DNA from: Mangrovimicrobium sediminis
GTDB lineage: Bacteria > Pseudomonadota > Gammaproteobacteria > Pseudomonadales > Halieaceae
Direction: 5' to 3'
Assembly (NCBI RefSeq): GCF_004745945.1
Contig: NZ_SRLE01000006.1
Coordinates: 434,001 to 498,000 of the forward strand
DNA length: 64,000 bases
Below are positions 21,773-31,697 of this stretch, one piece after another (positions within the stretch are counted from its first letter, which is position 1; the number at the start of each line of letters is the position of its first letter). Made by a program: the position numbers and the translations under genes. Below the pieces are notes generated by a model, which did no database searches, was not told the origin of the DNA, and saw only the letters and a program-made list of their open reading frames with translations.

Positions 21773-22422
21773 AGCTCCGTCGCATCGACCACAAAGCTGC
21801 TAACCACTACCTGCCGCCTGTAAGGGTCTGCGCCGGCGTCGGCACCTCCGCAGGCGTCGCCGTCGCTGGGCACACCGTCAGCGGCCTCGTGCAGCCCCCG
21901 CCACTGGATGAATATTTCCAGTTGCCCGGTGCGCGCGGCAGTGCCAAAGGCGGTGAAACGGATACAGCTATTGACATTAGTGAGTCCTGCGGTCGCTTCG
22001 TCATTGAACGTCACCGCCTCACCCAGCAACTCCTGCTCGAACTCCCACAGGTCCTGGGCCGCAATTTGTTGCGGCGTACAGCTCACGCTTATGCAGTTGG
22101 GATCCGGCGCTTCGGCAATCGTCCCGGCCCCATCGCCATCGCCATCGCCGATGGGGTTCATCTGAATGTTGTACCCTGCAATACCCGCGGGGTTGTTGCG
22201 GATTCGCTCCAGCATGCTGTCGCCCATGCTGACCGCCCGCGCCCGCTGCACGGACTCGTACTGGGAGGTCTTGGACGTGATATGCAGCGTAGCGATACCC
22301 AACACGCCGATCGACAGAATGAAAACGGTGATCAGCACCTCGATCAGCGTCAAACCCCGCTGTCGGGCTGCCGGCGTCACGCGTTGCCGCTTAGTTGCAA
22401 ACGATGTCTTTAACAAGGCCAT
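21769..22422 (-). CDS. pilV: Type IV minor pilin PilV
   Basis: 217-residue minor pilin with prepilin motif RQRGLTLIEVLITVFILSIGVLG (Glu5 of the mature protein), the hallmark of PilV/GspI-type subunits. The start codon lies 32 nt inside the end of the upstream fimT-like gene, and the stop overlaps the pilW start. It takes part in the priming complex of type IV pili. Confidence 0.9.
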   Translation of the reverse strand: MALLKTSFATKRQRVTPAARQRGLTLIEVLITVFILSIGVLGIATLHITSKTSQYESVQRARAVSMGDSMLERIRNNPAGIAGYNIQMNPIGDGDGDGAGTIAEAPDPNCISVSCTPQQIAAQDLWEFEQELLGEAVTFNDEATAGLTNVNSCIRFTAFGTAARTGQLEIFIQWRGLHEAADGVPSDGDACGGADAGADPYRRQVVVSSFVVDATEL

Positions 22423-22966
22423 TGTTATCCAGGGTGTCCACTATCTCGCTGCCATCGGTGTCCGTTGCCATGCTCACCTGACCGGACCCGCGCAAAATAA
22501 CCGCGCTCCCGCGCTTCGCGCCGCGATCGTCGCAAATGATCATGGTTCCGCTGCTGCCCCGCGCTTCTCCACGGGTACTGAAGCTCACGCGGCTCTGGCC
22601 GGTGCCACTGAAGTCTTCGAACGCCAGTTCGATTTCCGGTGCTGATACCCGGTGGTTGATAATTATCTCATTGGGATCGGGCGCATCGTCCTCATCCATG
22701 TCCGCAAAGGCGAGGTAGCCGTTGCTCCAATCACCACTCGTCGTACAGTTCGTGTTATCAGCGCTCTCACAGACAATCACCGGGAAGCGCCTCGCCATCG
22801 CTTCGGAGCGCGCATTGGTGAGCGTCGACCGAAACGCATAGGATTCGGTACGGATCTGGCTGTTCTTCCGCGTGTCGATGAACGACGGCGCGGCGAGCGT
22901 CAGCGTGACCGCCAACACCACCAGCACTACCATCAACTCAACGATTGAAAATCCGCGTTGTTTCAC
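22391..22966 (-). CDS. fimT: GspH/FimT-family minor pilin
   Basis: Minor pilin of about 191 residues with prepilin motif KQRGFSIVELMVVLVVLAV and a GspH/FimT-like soluble domain with three cysteines. GTG at 22966 is preferred over a TTG 15 bp upstream: it gives the short MKQRG leader usual for these proteins and has GGAG five bases away. It is the first gene of the minor-pilin operon, the position of fimU in P. aeruginosa. The 32-nt overlap with pilV is longer than normal coupling overlaps. FimU is an alternative name. Confidence 0.85.
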   Translation of the reverse strand: MKQRGFSIVELMVVLVVLAVTLTLAAPSFIDTRKNSQIRTESYAFRSTLTNARSEAMARRFPVIVCESADNTNCTTSGDWSNGYLAFADMDEDDAPDPNEIIINHRVSAPEIELAFEDFSGTGQSRVSFSTRGEARGSSGTMIICDDRGAKRGSAVILRGSGQVSMATDTDGSEIVDTLDNNGLVKDIVCN

Positions 22967-23033
22967 CGTGTCTCCAGACAAGTCCTAACCATGTTTCCGG
23001 GCGCAGTGCGCGCCAAAAGAAACTGTCGATCGT

Positions 23034-23063
23034 GTTATAGCGAAACGGGAAATGCACTGTCCA
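23034..23063 (-). promoter_or_regulatory. Probable promoter of the minor-pilin operon
   Basis: On the minus strand, TGGACA and TATAAC are separated by 18 bp (one mismatch each to consensus). Transcription would start near 23027, about 60 nt before fimT. Confidence 0.5.
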
Positions 23064-23072
23064 CGGCATCCC

Positions 23073-23081
23073 GACGAACGC
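23073..23081 (-). promoter_or_regulatory. Possible AlgR-binding site
   Basis: The minus strand reads GCGTTCGTC, 8 of 9 bases of the AlgR box CCGTTCGTC, just upstream of the -35 element. In P. aeruginosa AlgR activates the orthologous fimU-pilVWXY1Y2E operon, which makes the site worth noting, but a single short match is weak evidence. Confidence 0.4.
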
Positions 23082-23152
23082 GCTGAATGCCGGATAAACG
23101 GTAGGCAAGCAGGCAAAACTGTGAACTAGGTCACACTATGCGCCCGGTACAC

Positions 23153-23294
23153 AAAGTGGGGTCAGATACGACTTCCTTTGATGGCTTTGGGGATGTGGGG
23201 CGATATGGGCCCTCTTATATTGCCAGCAAGAAAGCGGGGGCAGATGAGACTTATTTTTGAGGACATCAAAAGAAGTCTCATCTGACCCCACTTT
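23153..23294. repeat. 142-bp element with 31-bp terminal inverted repeats (MITE/REP-like)
   Basis: Positions 23153-23183 and 23264-23294 are inverted copies, 28 of 31 identical, beginning AAAGTGGGGTCAGAT. A third, direct-orientation copy lies at 23231-23252 (20 of 22 identical) and forms a perfect-looking hairpin with the right end. There is no coding sequence inside and no target-site duplication. The GGGGTCAGAT termini recall short palindromic repeats linked to IS200-like (REP-associated) transposases in gammaproteobacteria; this family link is from memory and unproven. Confidence 0.75.
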
Positions 23295-23303
23295 TTCGGG
23301 ACG

Positions 23304-23331
23304 AAAAAAAGCCCGGCGGGGGGCCGGGCTT
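23304..23331 (-). terminator. Rho-independent terminator of the ribosomal protein cluster
   Basis: On the minus strand, a 9-bp stem AAGCCCGGC/GCCGGGCTT with a 5-nt loop is followed by seven T. It lies 23 bp past the rplQ stop and closes the alpha operon. Confidence 0.9.
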
Positions 23332-23354
23332 CTTTGCTGCGGAAGAACGGAGGA

Positions 23355-23738
23355 TTACTCCTCGTCGTAGTCTTCCGGCTGCGGGCGGTCGACCAGTTCG
23401 ACGTAGGCCATGGGGGCCTTGTCGCCGGCGCGGAAGCCGCACTTCAGGATGCGGATGTAGCCACCGGGACGCTCCTGGTAGCGCGGGCCCAGTTCGCCGA
23501 ACAGCTTGCCTACCGCTTCCTTGCTGCGCACGCGGTCGAACGCGAGGCGACGGTTGGCGACGCTGTCTTCCTTGGCCAGGGTGATCAGGGGCTCCGCGTA
23601 GCTGCGCAGCTCCTTCGCCTTGGGCAGGGTGGTCTTGATCAACTCGTGCTCAACGAGGGAGGCGGTCATGTTGCGAAACATGGCCTTGCGGTGGGCACTG
23701 TTGCGGTTCAGTTGACGTCCACTGTGACGATGACGCAT
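23355..23738 (-). CDS. rplQ: 50S ribosomal protein L17
   Basis: Large-subunit protein near the exit-tunnel side, 127 residues, starting [20 protein letters not shown], the typical L17 N-terminus. It is the last gene of the alpha operon, 63 bp after rpoA, and is followed by a strong terminator. The C-terminal tail is acidic (PEDYDEE). Confidence 0.98.
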   Translation of the reverse strand: MRHRHSGRQLNRNSAHRKAMFRNMTASLVEHELIKTTLPKAKELRSYAEPLITLAKEDSVANRRLAFDRVRSKEAVGKLFGELGPRYQERPGGYIRILKCGFRAGDKAPMAYVELVDRPQPEDYDEE

Positions 23739-23801
23739 TTTTCCAGTCCTATATTCTCAAGTGCTATCGCAGCACGGCTGTCTCTTTAACCGGGGGCGCT
23801 A

Positions 23802-24806
23802 TCAGGCGCTCAGTACCCGGTCGTCGTTTTTCAGGCTGGCGGGCGGCCAGTTGTCCAGGCGCATACCCAGGGACAGTCCGCGGGACGCCAGTACGTCCTT
23901 GATCTCGGTGAGCGACTTCTTGCCCAGGTTCGGGGTCTTGAGCAGCTCGACCTCGGTGCGCTGCACCAGGTCGCCGATGTAGTAGATGTTCTCTGCCTTG
24001 AGGCAGTTGGCCGAACGCACGGTCAGCTCCAGGTCGTCGACCGGACGCAGCAGGATCGGATCCACTTCGTCCTCTTCCTCGACGTACTCGGACTCGGACT
24101 CGGATTCCAGGTCGACAAACACGGCCAACTGCTGCTGCAGGATGGTCGCGGCGCGACGGATGGCCTCTTCGGGGTCGATGGTGCCGTTGGTCTCAAGGTC
24201 CAGCACCAGCTTGTCCAGGTCGGTGCGCTGCTCGACGCGAGCGGCCTCAACCACGTAGGACACGCGCTGTACCGGGGAAAAGGTCGCGTCCAGCTGCAGG
24301 CGGCCGATGGAGCGGGTTTCCTCGTCGGGATTCTCGCGGGAATCCGCCGGGGAGTAGCCGCGGCCACGGGCAACTGTCAGCTTCATGTTGATCTCGCTGC
24401 TGCCGTTCAGGTGGCAGATCACGTGATCCGGGTTGCGCACTTCGATATCGTGGTCGACCTGGATATCGCCGGCGGTCACCACGCCCGGGCCCTTGCGGGA
24501 CAGGGTCAGTTCAGCTTCGTCCTTGCCGCTCATCACCAGGGCGACGCCCTTCAGGTTGAGCAGGATCTCGATGACGTCTTCCTGTACGCCTTCGATTGCG
24601 CTGTACTCGTGCAATACACCGTCGATCTCGACTTCGGTGATGGCACAACCGGGCATCGAGGACAGCAGGATACGACGCAGCGCGTTACCCAGGGTGTGGC
24701 CGAAGCCGCGCTCGAGGGGCTCCAGGGTCACCTGGGCGCGACGGGCGTTCTTCTCTTCGACGTTGATGACACGCGGGGTCAGAAATTCGGTCACTGCACT
24801 CTGCAT
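23802..24806 (-). CDS. rpoA: RNA polymerase subunit alpha
   Basis: Alpha subunit of RNA polymerase, 334 residues: an N-terminal dimerisation domain ([20 protein letters not shown] near residue 36) and a C-terminal domain that binds UP elements and activators ([25 protein letters not shown]). The ATG at 24806 (MQSAVTEFL) is chosen over an in-frame GTG 9 bp upstream, as it matches the family start. The inter-domain linker holds an acidic run [14 protein letters not shown], encoded by short repeated GACTCG-like units. Gene order rpsD-rpoA-rplQ is standard. Confidence 0.98.
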   Translation of the reverse strand: MQSAVTEFLTPRVINVEEKNARRAQVTLEPLERGFGHTLGNALRRILLSSMPGCAITEVEIDGVLHEYSAIEGVQEDVIEILLNLKGVALVMSGKDEAELTLSRKGPGVVTAGDIQVDHDIEVRNPDHVICHLNGSSEINMKLTVARGRGYSPADSRENPDEETRSIGRLQLDATFSPVQRVSYVVEAARVEQRTDLDKLVLDLETNGTIDPEEAIRRAATILQQQLAVFVDLESESESEYVEEEDEVDPILLRPVDDLELTVRSANCLKAENIYYIGDLVQRTEVELLKTPNLGKKSLTEIKDVLASRGLSLGMRLDNWPPASLKNDDRVLSA

Positions 24807-24843
24807 ACGGGGCACCTATTACCAGGATTAATCCTAAAGTGAA

Positions 24844-25464
24844 TTACTTGGAGTAGAGTTCGACGATCAGGTTTTCGTTGATGTCCGAAGACAGCTCCTG
24901 ACGGTCGGGCACCGACTTGAAGGTACCTTCAAGCTTGTCGGCGTTGACTTCGATCCACTCCGGTTCACCGCGCTGGGCCGCGAGGGCCAGGGCAGACTGC
25001 ACACGCAGTTGCTTCTTGGCTTTCTCGCGCAGGGACACGACGTCGCCCGGCTTCACCTGGTAGGACGGGATGTTCACCACGGCACCATTGACCAGGATCG
25101 CCTTGTGAGCCACCAGCTGACGCGCTTCGCTGCGGGTAGCACCGAAGCCCATGCGGTAGACCACGTTGTCCAGGCGGGACTCCAGCAGCTGCAGGAGGTT
25201 CTCGCCGGTGGCGCCTTTCAGGCGGGCCGCTTGCTTGTAGTAGTTACGGAACTGCTTTTCCAGAATGCCGTAGATACGACGTACTTTCTGCTTCTCGCGC
25301 AGCTGTACGCCGTAGTCGGACAGGCGGCCGCGACGGGCGCCGTGCTGACCGGGAGCATTTTCTGCCTTGCACTTGCTTTCCAGTGCACGCACGCCGCTCT
25401 TCAGGAACAGGTCGGTTCCCTCACGACGGGAGAGCTTGCACTTGGGACCAATATATCGAGCCAT
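24844..25464 (-). CDS. rpsD: 30S ribosomal protein S4
   Basis: Primary 16S rRNA-binding protein, 206 residues, begins [20 protein letters not shown] and holds the S4 RNA-binding domain ([22 protein letters not shown]). In relatives it is also the translational repressor of the alpha operon. It lies between rpsK (21 bp) and rpoA (37 bp). Confidence 0.98.
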   Translation of the reverse strand: MARYIGPKCKLSRREGTDLFLKSGVRALESKCKAENAPGQHGARRGRLSDYGVQLREKQKVRRIYGILEKQFRNYYKQAARLKGATGENLLQLLESRLDNVVYRMGFGATRSEARQLVAHKAILVNGAVVNIPSYQVKPGDVVSLREKAKKQLRVQSALALAAQRGEPEWIEVNADKLEGTFKSVPDRQELSSDINENLIVELYSK

Positions 25465-25485
25465 GTCTATACCTTCCTGTAAGCC

Positions 25486-25878
25486 TTACACGCGACGTTT
25501 CTTCGGCGGACGACAGCCGTTATGCGGCACGGGCGTCACGTCGGTGATATTGCTGATCTTGAAGCCGCAGGCGTTGAGCGCGCGTACGGCGGACTCACGG
25601 CCGGGCCCGGGACCCTTGACCTGGACATCCAGGTTCTTCAGGCCGTATTCCTTGGCCGCTTCACCGGCGCGCTCCGCTGCCACCTGGGCGGCGAAGGGGG
25701 TGCTTTTGCGCGAACCGCGGAAACCGGAACCACCAGAGGTCGCCCAGCTCAGGGTGTTGCCCTGGCGGTCGGTGATGGTCACGATGGTGTTGTTGAACGA
25801 GGCGTGAACGTGCGCGATGCCGTCCACGACCGTCTTGGTCACTTTTTTACGAGTGCTCTTGGCATTGGGCTTGGCCAT
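25486..25878 (-). CDS. rpsK: 30S ribosomal protein S11
   Basis: Platform protein of the small subunit, 130 residues. Recognised by [19 protein letters not shown] and the C-terminal [18 protein letters not shown]. Start ATG with family-typical [13 protein letters not shown]. It lies 98 bp after rpsM in the alpha operon. Confidence 0.98.
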   Translation of the reverse strand: MAKPNAKSTRKKVTKTVVDGIAHVHASFNNTIVTITDRQGNTLSWATSGGSGFRGSRKSTPFAAQVAAERAGEAAKEYGLKNLDVQVKGPGPGRESAVRALNACGFKISNITDVTPVPHNGCRPPKKRRV

Positions 25879-25976
25879 TATGCTTCCTGTTTAATATCAT
25901 CACTGCACTTCGGTGCAGCTACACTAAAAAGGATTCGCGGGATCGGTGGGCCGGGACTTGTTGCCCGGCATTCCCC

Positions 25977-26333
25977 TTACTTGCGAATCGGTTTGCGCGG
26001 GCCCTTGCGGGTGCGCGCATTGGTCTTGGTGCGCTGGCCACGGACCGGCAGTCCACGGCGGTGACGCAGGCCGCGGTTGCAGCCCAGGTCCATCAGTCGC
26101 TTGATGTTCATGGAAATTTCCCGGCGCAGGTCGCCCTCGACGGTCATTTCCTGGACCTTGCCGCGCAGCGAATCCATCTGCTCCTCGGACAGGTCACCGA
26201 TCTTGGTGTTTTCAGCAATACCCGTAGCTGCGCACAGGCCGCGGGCCTGGGTGCGACCAATACCGTAGATATAGGTCAGCGAGATAACAGCATGCTTGTT
26301 ATCAGGTATGTTGACGCCGGCAATACGAGCCAT
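25977..26333 (-). CDS. rpsM: 30S ribosomal protein S13
   Basis: Head protein of the small subunit that contacts the P-site tRNA and 50S bridge, 118 residues. Starts [22 protein letters not shown] and ends in the basic tail [18 protein letters not shown]. First gene of the alpha operon, following a 160-bp gap with its own promoter. Confidence 0.98.
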   Translation of the reverse strand: MARIAGVNIPDNKHAVISLTYIYGIGRTQARGLCAATGIAENTKIGDLSEEQMDSLRGKVQEMTVEGDLRREISMNIKRLMDLGCNRGLRHRRGLPVRGQRTKTNARTRKGPRKPIRK

Positions 26334-26441
26334 TCAACTCTCTCCAATCAATCGTTTCGCCCGAGTTCGCGGGAATTCGCAAGCCCCTGATTTGTCACGA
26401 TTTTATGATTAAAACCGTGGGGGCGGCGCGAAAGGCGCAGC

Positions 26442-26470
26442 ATTCTAGCGATATCGTTACTAAAAATCAA
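26442..26470 (-). promoter_or_regulatory. Promoter of the alpha operon (rpsM-rpsK-rpsD-rpoA-rplQ)
   Basis: On the minus strand TTGATT and TAGAAT are separated by exactly 17 bp in the rpmJ-rpsM gap. The resulting leader of about 100 nt before rpsM is long enough to hold an S4-binding structure as in E. coli, though I could not verify such a fold. Confidence 0.65.
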
Positions 26471-26493
26471 GCACGAGGCAGCGATGCCCGGGC

Positions 26494-26610
26494 TCAGCCC
26501 TGGCGCTGCTTGTGACGCGGATCGGTGTTGCAGATCACCCGCACCACACCATTGCGGCGAACCACTTTGCAGTTGCGGCAGATCTTCTTGACTGATGCAC
26601 GTACCTTCAT
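26494..26610 (-). CDS. rpmJ: 50S ribosomal protein L36
   Basis: 38-residue zinc-ribbon ribosomal protein: begins [14 protein letters not shown] and ends PRHKQRQG. The zinc ligands Cys11, Cys14, Cys27 and His33 are all present, so this is the C+ form used when zinc is plentiful. Last gene of the spc operon, 30 bp after secY. Confidence 0.97.
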   Translation of the reverse strand: MKVRASVKKICRNCKVVRRNGVVRVICNTDPRHKQRQG

Positions 26611-26640
26611 CGTTCCTTACTCCGTTACGACCGGGCCGCC

Positions 26641-27969
26641 TCAGCGGACGCGGCCGGCACTCCCATAATTCTTCAGGTTGGCCTTTTTCATCACCGATTC
26701 GTACTGGTGTGACATCAGGTGGCTCTGCACCTGGGCCATGAAATCCATCACCACGACAACCACGATCAGCAGCGAGGTGCCGCCCAGGTAGAAGGGCACG
26801 TTAGCCGTAACCACCAGGAACTGGGGAATCAGGCAAACGATGGCGATATACGCCGCACCGAACACTGTCAGCCGGGTCAGCACGCCGTCGATGTAGTTGG
26901 CGGTCTGCTGTCCCGGGCGGATACCGGGCACGAAGGCGCCGGACCGCTTCAGGTTGTCAGCCACTTCCGACGGGTTGAACATCAACGCCGTATAGAAGAA
27001 GCAGAAAAACACAATAAACACCGTGAACAACAAAATGTTCAGCGGCTGGCCCGGGCCGATCATCACGGCCAGGTCCTGCAGCCAGTCCACCGAGCTCGAC
27101 TGACCGAACCACTGGGCGATCGACGCCGGGAACAGCAGGATGCTGCTGGCGAAAATGGCCGGGATAACACCCGCCATGTTCACTTTCAGGGGCAGGTGCG
27201 AGCTCTGCGCCTGGTACATCCTGCGGCCCTGCTGCCGCTTCGCGTAGTTCACCGTAATCCGGCGCTGGCCACGCTCGATAAACACGATGGCGAAGATCAT
27301 GAAGATCGCCAGCGCGAGAATCGCCAGCAGGAACAGGATGTTCAATTCACCCTGCCGCGCCTGCTCCAGCGACTGGCCGATAGCCGAGGGCAAACCCGCG
27401 ACGATACCGGCAAAAATCAGCATCGAGATGCCGTTGCCCACACCGCGCTCGGTGATCTGCTCACCGAGCCACATCATGAACACCGCCCCGGTGACCAGCG
27501 AGGTAATCGCGATCACGTAGAACAGCGGGGTCACGCTGTAGGCCATACCCTGGTTGGCCATGCCCACCGTCATACCGGTGGCCTGGATCACCGCCAGCAC
27601 TACCGTCAGGTAGCGCGTGTACTGGCTGATCTTGCGCCGGCCAGACTCACCTTCCTTCTTCAGCGCCTCCAGCTGGGGCGTCACCGCCGACATCAGCTGG
27701 ATGATGATGGACGCCGAGATATAGGGCATGATGCCCAGCGCCAGGATGCTCATCCGCTCCAGCGCGCCGCCGGAGAACATATTGGCCAGACCCAGGATCG
27801 TGCCCTGGTTCTGGTTGAACAGCGCCGCCAGCTGATTGGGATCGATCCCCGGCACCGGGATATGTGTCCCGATCCGGTAGATGACGATCGCCATCAGGAG
27901 AAAACGCAGGCGAGCAAATAGCTCGCCCATGCCCGCCTTGTTTACCTGGGGCAGCTGACCTTGAGCCAT
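26641..27969 (-). CDS. secY: Protein translocase subunit SecY
   Basis: Central channel of the Sec translocon in the inner membrane; exports the lipoproteins, PBPs and pilins encoded elsewhere in the window. 442 residues with ten predicted membrane helices. Family hallmarks include [14 protein letters not shown] in the N-terminal part, [15 protein letters not shown] (plug region) and the C-terminal [16 protein letters not shown]. It begins at the base after the rplO stop. Confidence 0.98.
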   Translation of the reverse strand: MAQGQLPQVNKAGMGELFARLRFLLMAIVIYRIGTHIPVPGIDPNQLAALFNQNQGTILGLANMFSGGALERMSILALGIMPYISASIIIQLMSAVTPQLEALKKEGESGRRKISQYTRYLTVVLAVIQATGMTVGMANQGMAYSVTPLFYVIAITSLVTGAVFMMWLGEQITERGVGNGISMLIFAGIVAGLPSAIGQSLEQARQGELNILFLLAILALAIFMIFAIVFIERGQRRITVNYAKRQQGRRMYQAQSSHLPLKVNMAGVIPAIFASSILLFPASIAQWFGQSSSVDWLQDLAVMIGPGQPLNILLFTVFIVFFCFFYTALMFNPSEVADNLKRSGAFVPGIRPGQQTANYIDGVLTRLTVFGAAYIAIVCLIPQFLVVTANVPFYLGGTSLLIVVVVVMDFMAQVQSHLMSHQYESVMKKANLKNYGSAGRVR

Positions 27970-28416
27970 TTAGTCCTCGATCTTTCCGCCGGCTTTCTCG
28001 ATCGCCTCGCGGGCACCCTTGGTAACCGCCAGGCCCTTCACCGTAATTGCCTTGTTCAGTTCACCGGACAGGAAAACCCGTGCGCGAGTCACATCTTCTT
28101 TCACCAGGTCAGCAGCCTTCAGCGCCGCCAGGTCAGCCACGTCGCCGTCGATCGCGTTCAGCTCGCCCAGACGGATCTGCGCGGTAGTGCGCGCGATGCG
28201 CGAGGTGAAGCCGTACTTGGGCAGACGCTTCTGCAGCGGCATCTGGCCGCCCTCGAAACCGGGACGCACACGGCCACCGGAACGGGACTTCTGGCCCTTG
28301 TGGCCACGGCCCGCGGTCTTGCCCAGGCCGGAGCCGATACCGCGACCGACCCGCTTGCTGTTCTTCCTGGAACCCGGCGCGGGGCTCAGGGTATTCAGTC
28401 GCATTACATCAGACAT
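27970..28416 (-). CDS. rplO: 50S ribosomal protein L15
   Basis: Late-assembly 50S protein, 148 residues. The Gly/Arg-rich N-terminal part ([21 protein letters not shown]) identifies L15. The ATG at 28416 has GAGGA eight bases upstream, formed within the rpmD end; the internal ATG at 28404 (MRLNTLSP) matches E. coli but lacks a ribosome site, so the longer form is preferred. Only 3 bp separate it from rpmD. Confidence 0.96.
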   Translation of the reverse strand: MSDVMRLNTLSPAPGSRKNSKRVGRGIGSGLGKTAGRGHKGQKSRSGGRVRPGFEGGQMPLQKRLPKYGFTSRIARTTAQIRLGELNAIDGDVADLAALKAADLVKEDVTRARVFLSGELNKAITVKGLAVTKGAREAIEKAGGKIED

Positions 28417-28419
28417 GGT

Positions 28420-28602
28420 TCAGTCCTCGACCTTTACCAGGTAGTTAACTTTGTTGATCATGCCGCGCACCGAGGGAGTATCCTCCACCTCGACGGTATG
28501 ACCGATACGGCGCAGGCCCAGGCCAGCCACGCAGGCCTGGTGCTTCTTCAGGCGGCCGTGGATGCTCTTGACCTGGGTCACCTTGATGGTTGCTTTAGCC
28601 AT
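28420..28602 (-). CDS. rpmD: 50S ribosomal protein L30
   Basis: 60-residue 50S protein; contains [20 protein letters not shown] and [23 protein letters not shown], typical of L30. It lies in its usual place between rpsE (18 bp) and rplO (3 bp) in the spc operon. Confidence 0.97.
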   Translation of the reverse strand: MAKATIKVTQVKSIHGRLKKHQACVAGLGLRRIGHTVEVEDTPSVRGMINKVNYLVKVED

Positions 28603-28620
28603 GACGAATCAACCCGATAA

Positions 28621-29133
28621 TCAGTTCAAAATTTCTTCGACGGACTTGCCGCGCTTGGCCGCCACGTCTTCCGGCGAGCACATGTCGCGCAGGCCGTTGA
28701 AGGTCGCACGCACCACGTTCACCGGATTGGTGGAGCCGTAGCACTTGGCCAGTACGTTGTGTACGCCAGCGATTTCCAGCACGGCACGCATCGCGCCACC
28801 GGCGATGACACCGGTACCTTCGGAAGCCGGCTGCATGTAGACCTTGGAGGCGCCGTGGGCGGCCTTCACCGGGTACTGGATGGTGCCGTTCTTCAGGTCG
28901 ACCTGAATCATGTTGCGGCGTGCCGCTTCCATCGCTTTCTGGATGGCGACAGGCACTTCGCGGGCCTTGCCGCGGCCGAAGCCGACACGACCGTTGCCAT
29001 CGCCAACCACGGTCAGCGCGGTGAAGCTGAAGATCCGGCCACCCTTGACCACTTTGGCCACGCGGTTGACCTGGACCAGCTTCTCCTGCAGGTCGCCTTC
29101 CATCGGCTGCTGCTTCTTGTCGTTGAACGCCAT
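28621..29133 (-). CDS. rpsE: 30S ribosomal protein S5
   Basis: Small-subunit protein at the mRNA entry site, 170 residues, affecting decoding fidelity. Double-stranded RNA-binding type N-domain ([23 protein letters not shown] is the family signature region) and C-domain with [15 protein letters not shown]. Follows rplR by 9 bp. Confidence 0.98.
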   Translation of the reverse strand: MAFNDKKQQPMEGDLQEKLVQVNRVAKVVKGGRIFSFTALTVVGDGNGRVGFGRGKAREVPVAIQKAMEAARRNMIQVDLKNGTIQYPVKAAHGASKVYMQPASEGTGVIAGGAMRAVLEIAGVHNVLAKCYGSTNPVNVVRATFNGLRDMCSPEDVAAKRGKSVEEILN

Positions 29134-29142
29134 ATCAGTACC

Positions 29143-29493
29143 CTAGAATTCCAGTCCACTTTCACGGGCAGCGTCGGCCAGTGCCTTGACGCGTCCGTGG
29201 TATTTGTAACCTGCACGGTCGAACGCCACACGCTCGACACCGGCAGCCTTGGCGCGCTCGGCGACCAGTTTGCCCACCTCGGCCGCAGCCGCGATGTTGC
29301 CGGTCGCGCCCTGGCGCAGCTGGCCGTCGAGGGTCGAAGCGCTGGCCAGCACCTTGTCACCCAGGGGCGAGAAGACCTGGGCGTAGATGTGGCGCGGAGT
29401 ACGGTGGACGCTCAGGCGGTTGACGCCCTGGTCACGCATGCGGTTGCGCGCGCGACGTGCGCGACGCAGCCTTGAATCATTCTTTGCACTCAT
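29143..29493 (-). CDS. rplR: 50S ribosomal protein L18
   Basis: 5S rRNA-binding protein, 116 residues, with a basic N-terminal tail ([16 protein letters not shown]) and the L18 core [15 protein letters not shown] and [23 protein letters not shown]. It joins L5 on 5S rRNA in the central protuberance. Confidence 0.98.
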   Translation of the reverse strand: MSAKNDSRLRRARRARNRMRDQGVNRLSVHRTPRHIYAQVFSPLGDKVLASASTLDGQLRQGATGNIAAAAEVGKLVAERAKAAGVERVAFDRAGYKYHGRVKALADAARESGLEF

Positions 29494-29503
29494 CTCAACT
29501 TAC

Positions 29504-30031
29504 CTACTTCTTCTTGGCTTCTTTACGCCGCACGTTTTCGTCGGCGTAGCGAATGCCCTTACCCTTGTAAGGCTCCGGCGGACGGTAGCTGCGGATTTCG
29601 GCCGCCACCTGTCCCACCACCTGCTTGTCCACACCCTTGACCACGATCTCGGTCTGGGTGGGGGTCTCGGCGCTCACACCCTCGGGGAGTTGGTACTCCA
29701 CCGGGTGCGACAGGCCTACCGTCAGGTTGACCTTGTTGCCGGAAGTGCTTGCGCGGTAACCGACGCCGTTGAGCACCAGCTTCTTCTCCCAGCCTTCGCT
29801 CACGCCCTTGACCATGTTGGCCAGCAGCGCGCGGGTGGTGCCCGCCATCGCCTTGGCCTGGTCGCTGGCATAGGCCACCTGCAGCGCACCCTCTTCCTGG
29901 TTGACGTCGATGCCGTCTACCAGCGAGAGCGCCAGGCTTCCCTTGCTGCCCTTGACGGTGAGGTCACGCCCGTCCAGCTTGACCTCCACACCGCCCGGCA
30001 GTGCTACCGGATTGTTTGCGACTCTAGACAT
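29504..30031 (-). CDS. rplF: 50S ribosomal protein L6
   Basis: Two-domain 50S protein near the factor-binding site, 175 residues. Begins [19 protein letters not shown]; the C-terminal signature [24 protein letters not shown] is complete. 26 bp after rpsH. Confidence 0.98.
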   Translation of the reverse strand: MSRVANNPVALPGGVEVKLDGRDLTVKGSKGSLALSLVDGIDVNQEEGALQVAYASDQAKAMAGTTRALLANMVKGVSEGWEKKLVLNGVGYRASTSGNKVNLTVGLSHPVEYQLPEGVSAETPTQTEIVVKGVDKQVVGQVAAEIRSYRPPEPYKGKGIRYADENVRRKEAKKK

Positions 30032-30057
30032 TTCGGTTGCTCTTCAATTCAGTCAGT

Positions 30058-30453
30058 TTAGAAAACGGTGCACAGCACTTCGCCGCCGACACCGGCCGCG
30101 CGCGCGGCGCGATCGGTCATCACACCCTTGGAGGTGGAGACGATAGCCACACCGAGGCCACCGCGCACGGAGGGCAGTTCGTCCTTGGCCGCATAGCTGC
30201 GCAGGCCGGGACGGCTCACGCGGTCGATCTCTGCGATCACCGGCTTGCCCTGGAAATACTTCAGGTCTACCGACAGGCGGGGCTTGCCGGTATCGTTGCT
30301 GGCGTTGAAGCCGGCGATGTAACCTTCGTCCTGCAGAACCTTGGCAACGGCTGCCTTCAGCTTGGAGCCGGGCATCTCGACCGACTTCTTGCCGGCCATC
30401 TGGGCGTTGCGAATACGGGTCAGCATATCTGACAGCGGATCTTGCATACTCAT
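30058..30453 (-). CDS. rpsH: 30S ribosomal protein S8
   Basis: 16S rRNA-binding protein, 131 residues, starting [18 protein letters not shown] and ending [22 protein letters not shown]. In relatives S8 also represses translation of the spc operon at rplE. 15 bp after rpsN. Confidence 0.98.
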   Translation of the reverse strand: MSMQDPLSDMLTRIRNAQMAGKKSVEMPGSKLKAAVAKVLQDEGYIAGFNASNDTGKPRLSVDLKYFQGKPVIAEIDRVSRPGLRSYAAKDELPSVRGGLGVAIVSTSKGVMTDRAARAAGVGGEVLCTVF

Positions 30454-30468
30454 TTCAATGGTTCTCCG

Positions 30469-30774
30469 TTACCAGCTGGCCTTGACCAGACCGGGGACAT
30501 CACCGCGCATTGCCGCTTCGCGCAGCTTGTTACGGCACAGGCCAAACTTACGATATACCGCGTGAGGACGGCCGGTGACCTGGCAGCGACGCTGCTGGCG
30601 AATGGGGCTGGCGTCGCGGGGCAGCTTCTGCAGGGCGATCTGGGCGTCCCACTTCTCGTCGTCGGAAGCGTTGACGTCGGCCAGGATAGCCTTCAGCGCA
30701 GCGCGCTTGCCTGCGAACTTGGCCACCATACGAGCACGCTTCTTCTCACGCGCAATCATAGATTTTTTAGCCAT
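30469..30774 (-). CDS. rpsN: 30S ribosomal protein S14
   Basis: Head protein of the small subunit, 101 residues, the long form without a full zinc site (C-): only scattered cysteines (RRCQVTG, GLCRNK). Ends [17 protein letters not shown]. Located between rplE and rpsH as usual. Confidence 0.97.
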   Translation of the reverse strand: MAKKSMIAREKKRARMVAKFAGKRAALKAILADVNASDDEKWDAQIALQKLPRDASPIRQQRRCQVTGRPHAVYRKFGLCRNKLREAAMRGDVPGLVKASW

Positions 30775-30786
30775 GAATAAAGCCTC

Positions 30787-31326
30787 TTAACCTTTCAGGG
30801 GGAAGTTGAAAGCGCGCAGCAGGGCGCGGCCTTCATCATCCGTACGAGCGGTGGTGGTGATGGTGATGTCCAGGCCGCGCAGGGAATCCACCTTGTCGTA
30901 ATCGATTTCGGGGAAGATGATCTGCTCGGTCACGCCCATGGCGAAGTTGCCGCGGCCGTCGAAAGACTTCGGGCTGATGCCGCGGAAGTCACGGATACGC
31001 GGGATCGCGATGCTGATCAGGCGCTCCAGGAATTCGTACATGCGGTCGGAACGCAGGGTCACCTTGCAGCCGATCGGCCAGCCTTCGCGGACCTTGAAGC
31101 CTGCGATGGACTTGCGCGCCTTGGTGATCACGGGCTTCTGGCCGGCGATCATTTCCATGTCGGCCATGGCGGCCTCGAGGACTTTCTTGTCGCCGATGGC
31201 CTCACCCACACCCATGTTCAGGGTGATCTTGGTGATGCGCGGAACTTCCATCACATTGGCCAGACCCAGCTCTTCTTTGAGCTGGGCAGCGATCTCGCTC
31301 TTGTACTTGTCTTTCAACGTTGCCAT
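30787..31326 (-). CDS. rplE: 50S ribosomal protein L5
   Basis: 5S rRNA-binding protein of the central protuberance that contacts P-site tRNA, 179 residues. Recognised by [20 protein letters not shown] and the C-terminal [21 protein letters not shown]. 34 bp after rplX. Confidence 0.98.
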   Translation of the reverse strand: MATLKDKYKSEIAAQLKEELGLANVMEVPRITKITLNMGVGEAIGDKKVLEAAMADMEMIAGQKPVITKARKSIAGFKVREGWPIGCKVTLRSDRMYEFLERLISIAIPRIRDFRGISPKSFDGRGNFAMGVTEQIIFPEIDYDKVDSLRGLDITITTTARTDDEGRALLRAFNFPLKG

Positions 31327-31360
31327 GTCTATTACCTGTTAGCCTCGATCAGTCGGCGCT

Positions 31361-31672
31361 TCAGCCGATCGCCTCGCCGCTGGACTTGTAAATACGTACC
31401 TTGCTCTCGCCTTCGAGCTTGAAGCCCACGCGGTCCGCCTTGCCGGTGCCGGGGTTGAAAATCGCGACGTTGGAAACCTGGATAGGGGCTTCCTTCTCGA
31501 CGATACCGCCAGCCACGCCAGCCTGCGGGTTGGGCTTGGTGTGCTTCTTCACCATATTGATGCCGGCGACAATCACGCGGTTGTCGTCCAGTACCTTGCG
31601 GACCTTGCCGCGCTTGCCCTTGTCCTTACCGGCCAGGACAATCACTTCGTCATCGCGCTTGATCTTCAACAT
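31361..31672 (-). CDS. rplX: 50S ribosomal protein L24
   Basis: Assembly-initiator protein at the exit tunnel, 103 residues, with a KOW motif near the start ([21 protein letters not shown]). Ends [16 protein letters not shown]. 25 bp after rplN. Confidence 0.98.
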   Translation of the reverse strand: MLKIKRDDEVIVLAGKDKGKRGKVRKVLDDNRVIVAGINMVKKHTKPNPQAGVAGGIVEKEAPIQVSNVAIFNPGTGKADRVGFKLEGESKVRIYKSSGEAIG

Positions 31673-31697
31673 TTTCCTTTTCCTCTCCTCGGCCTGG

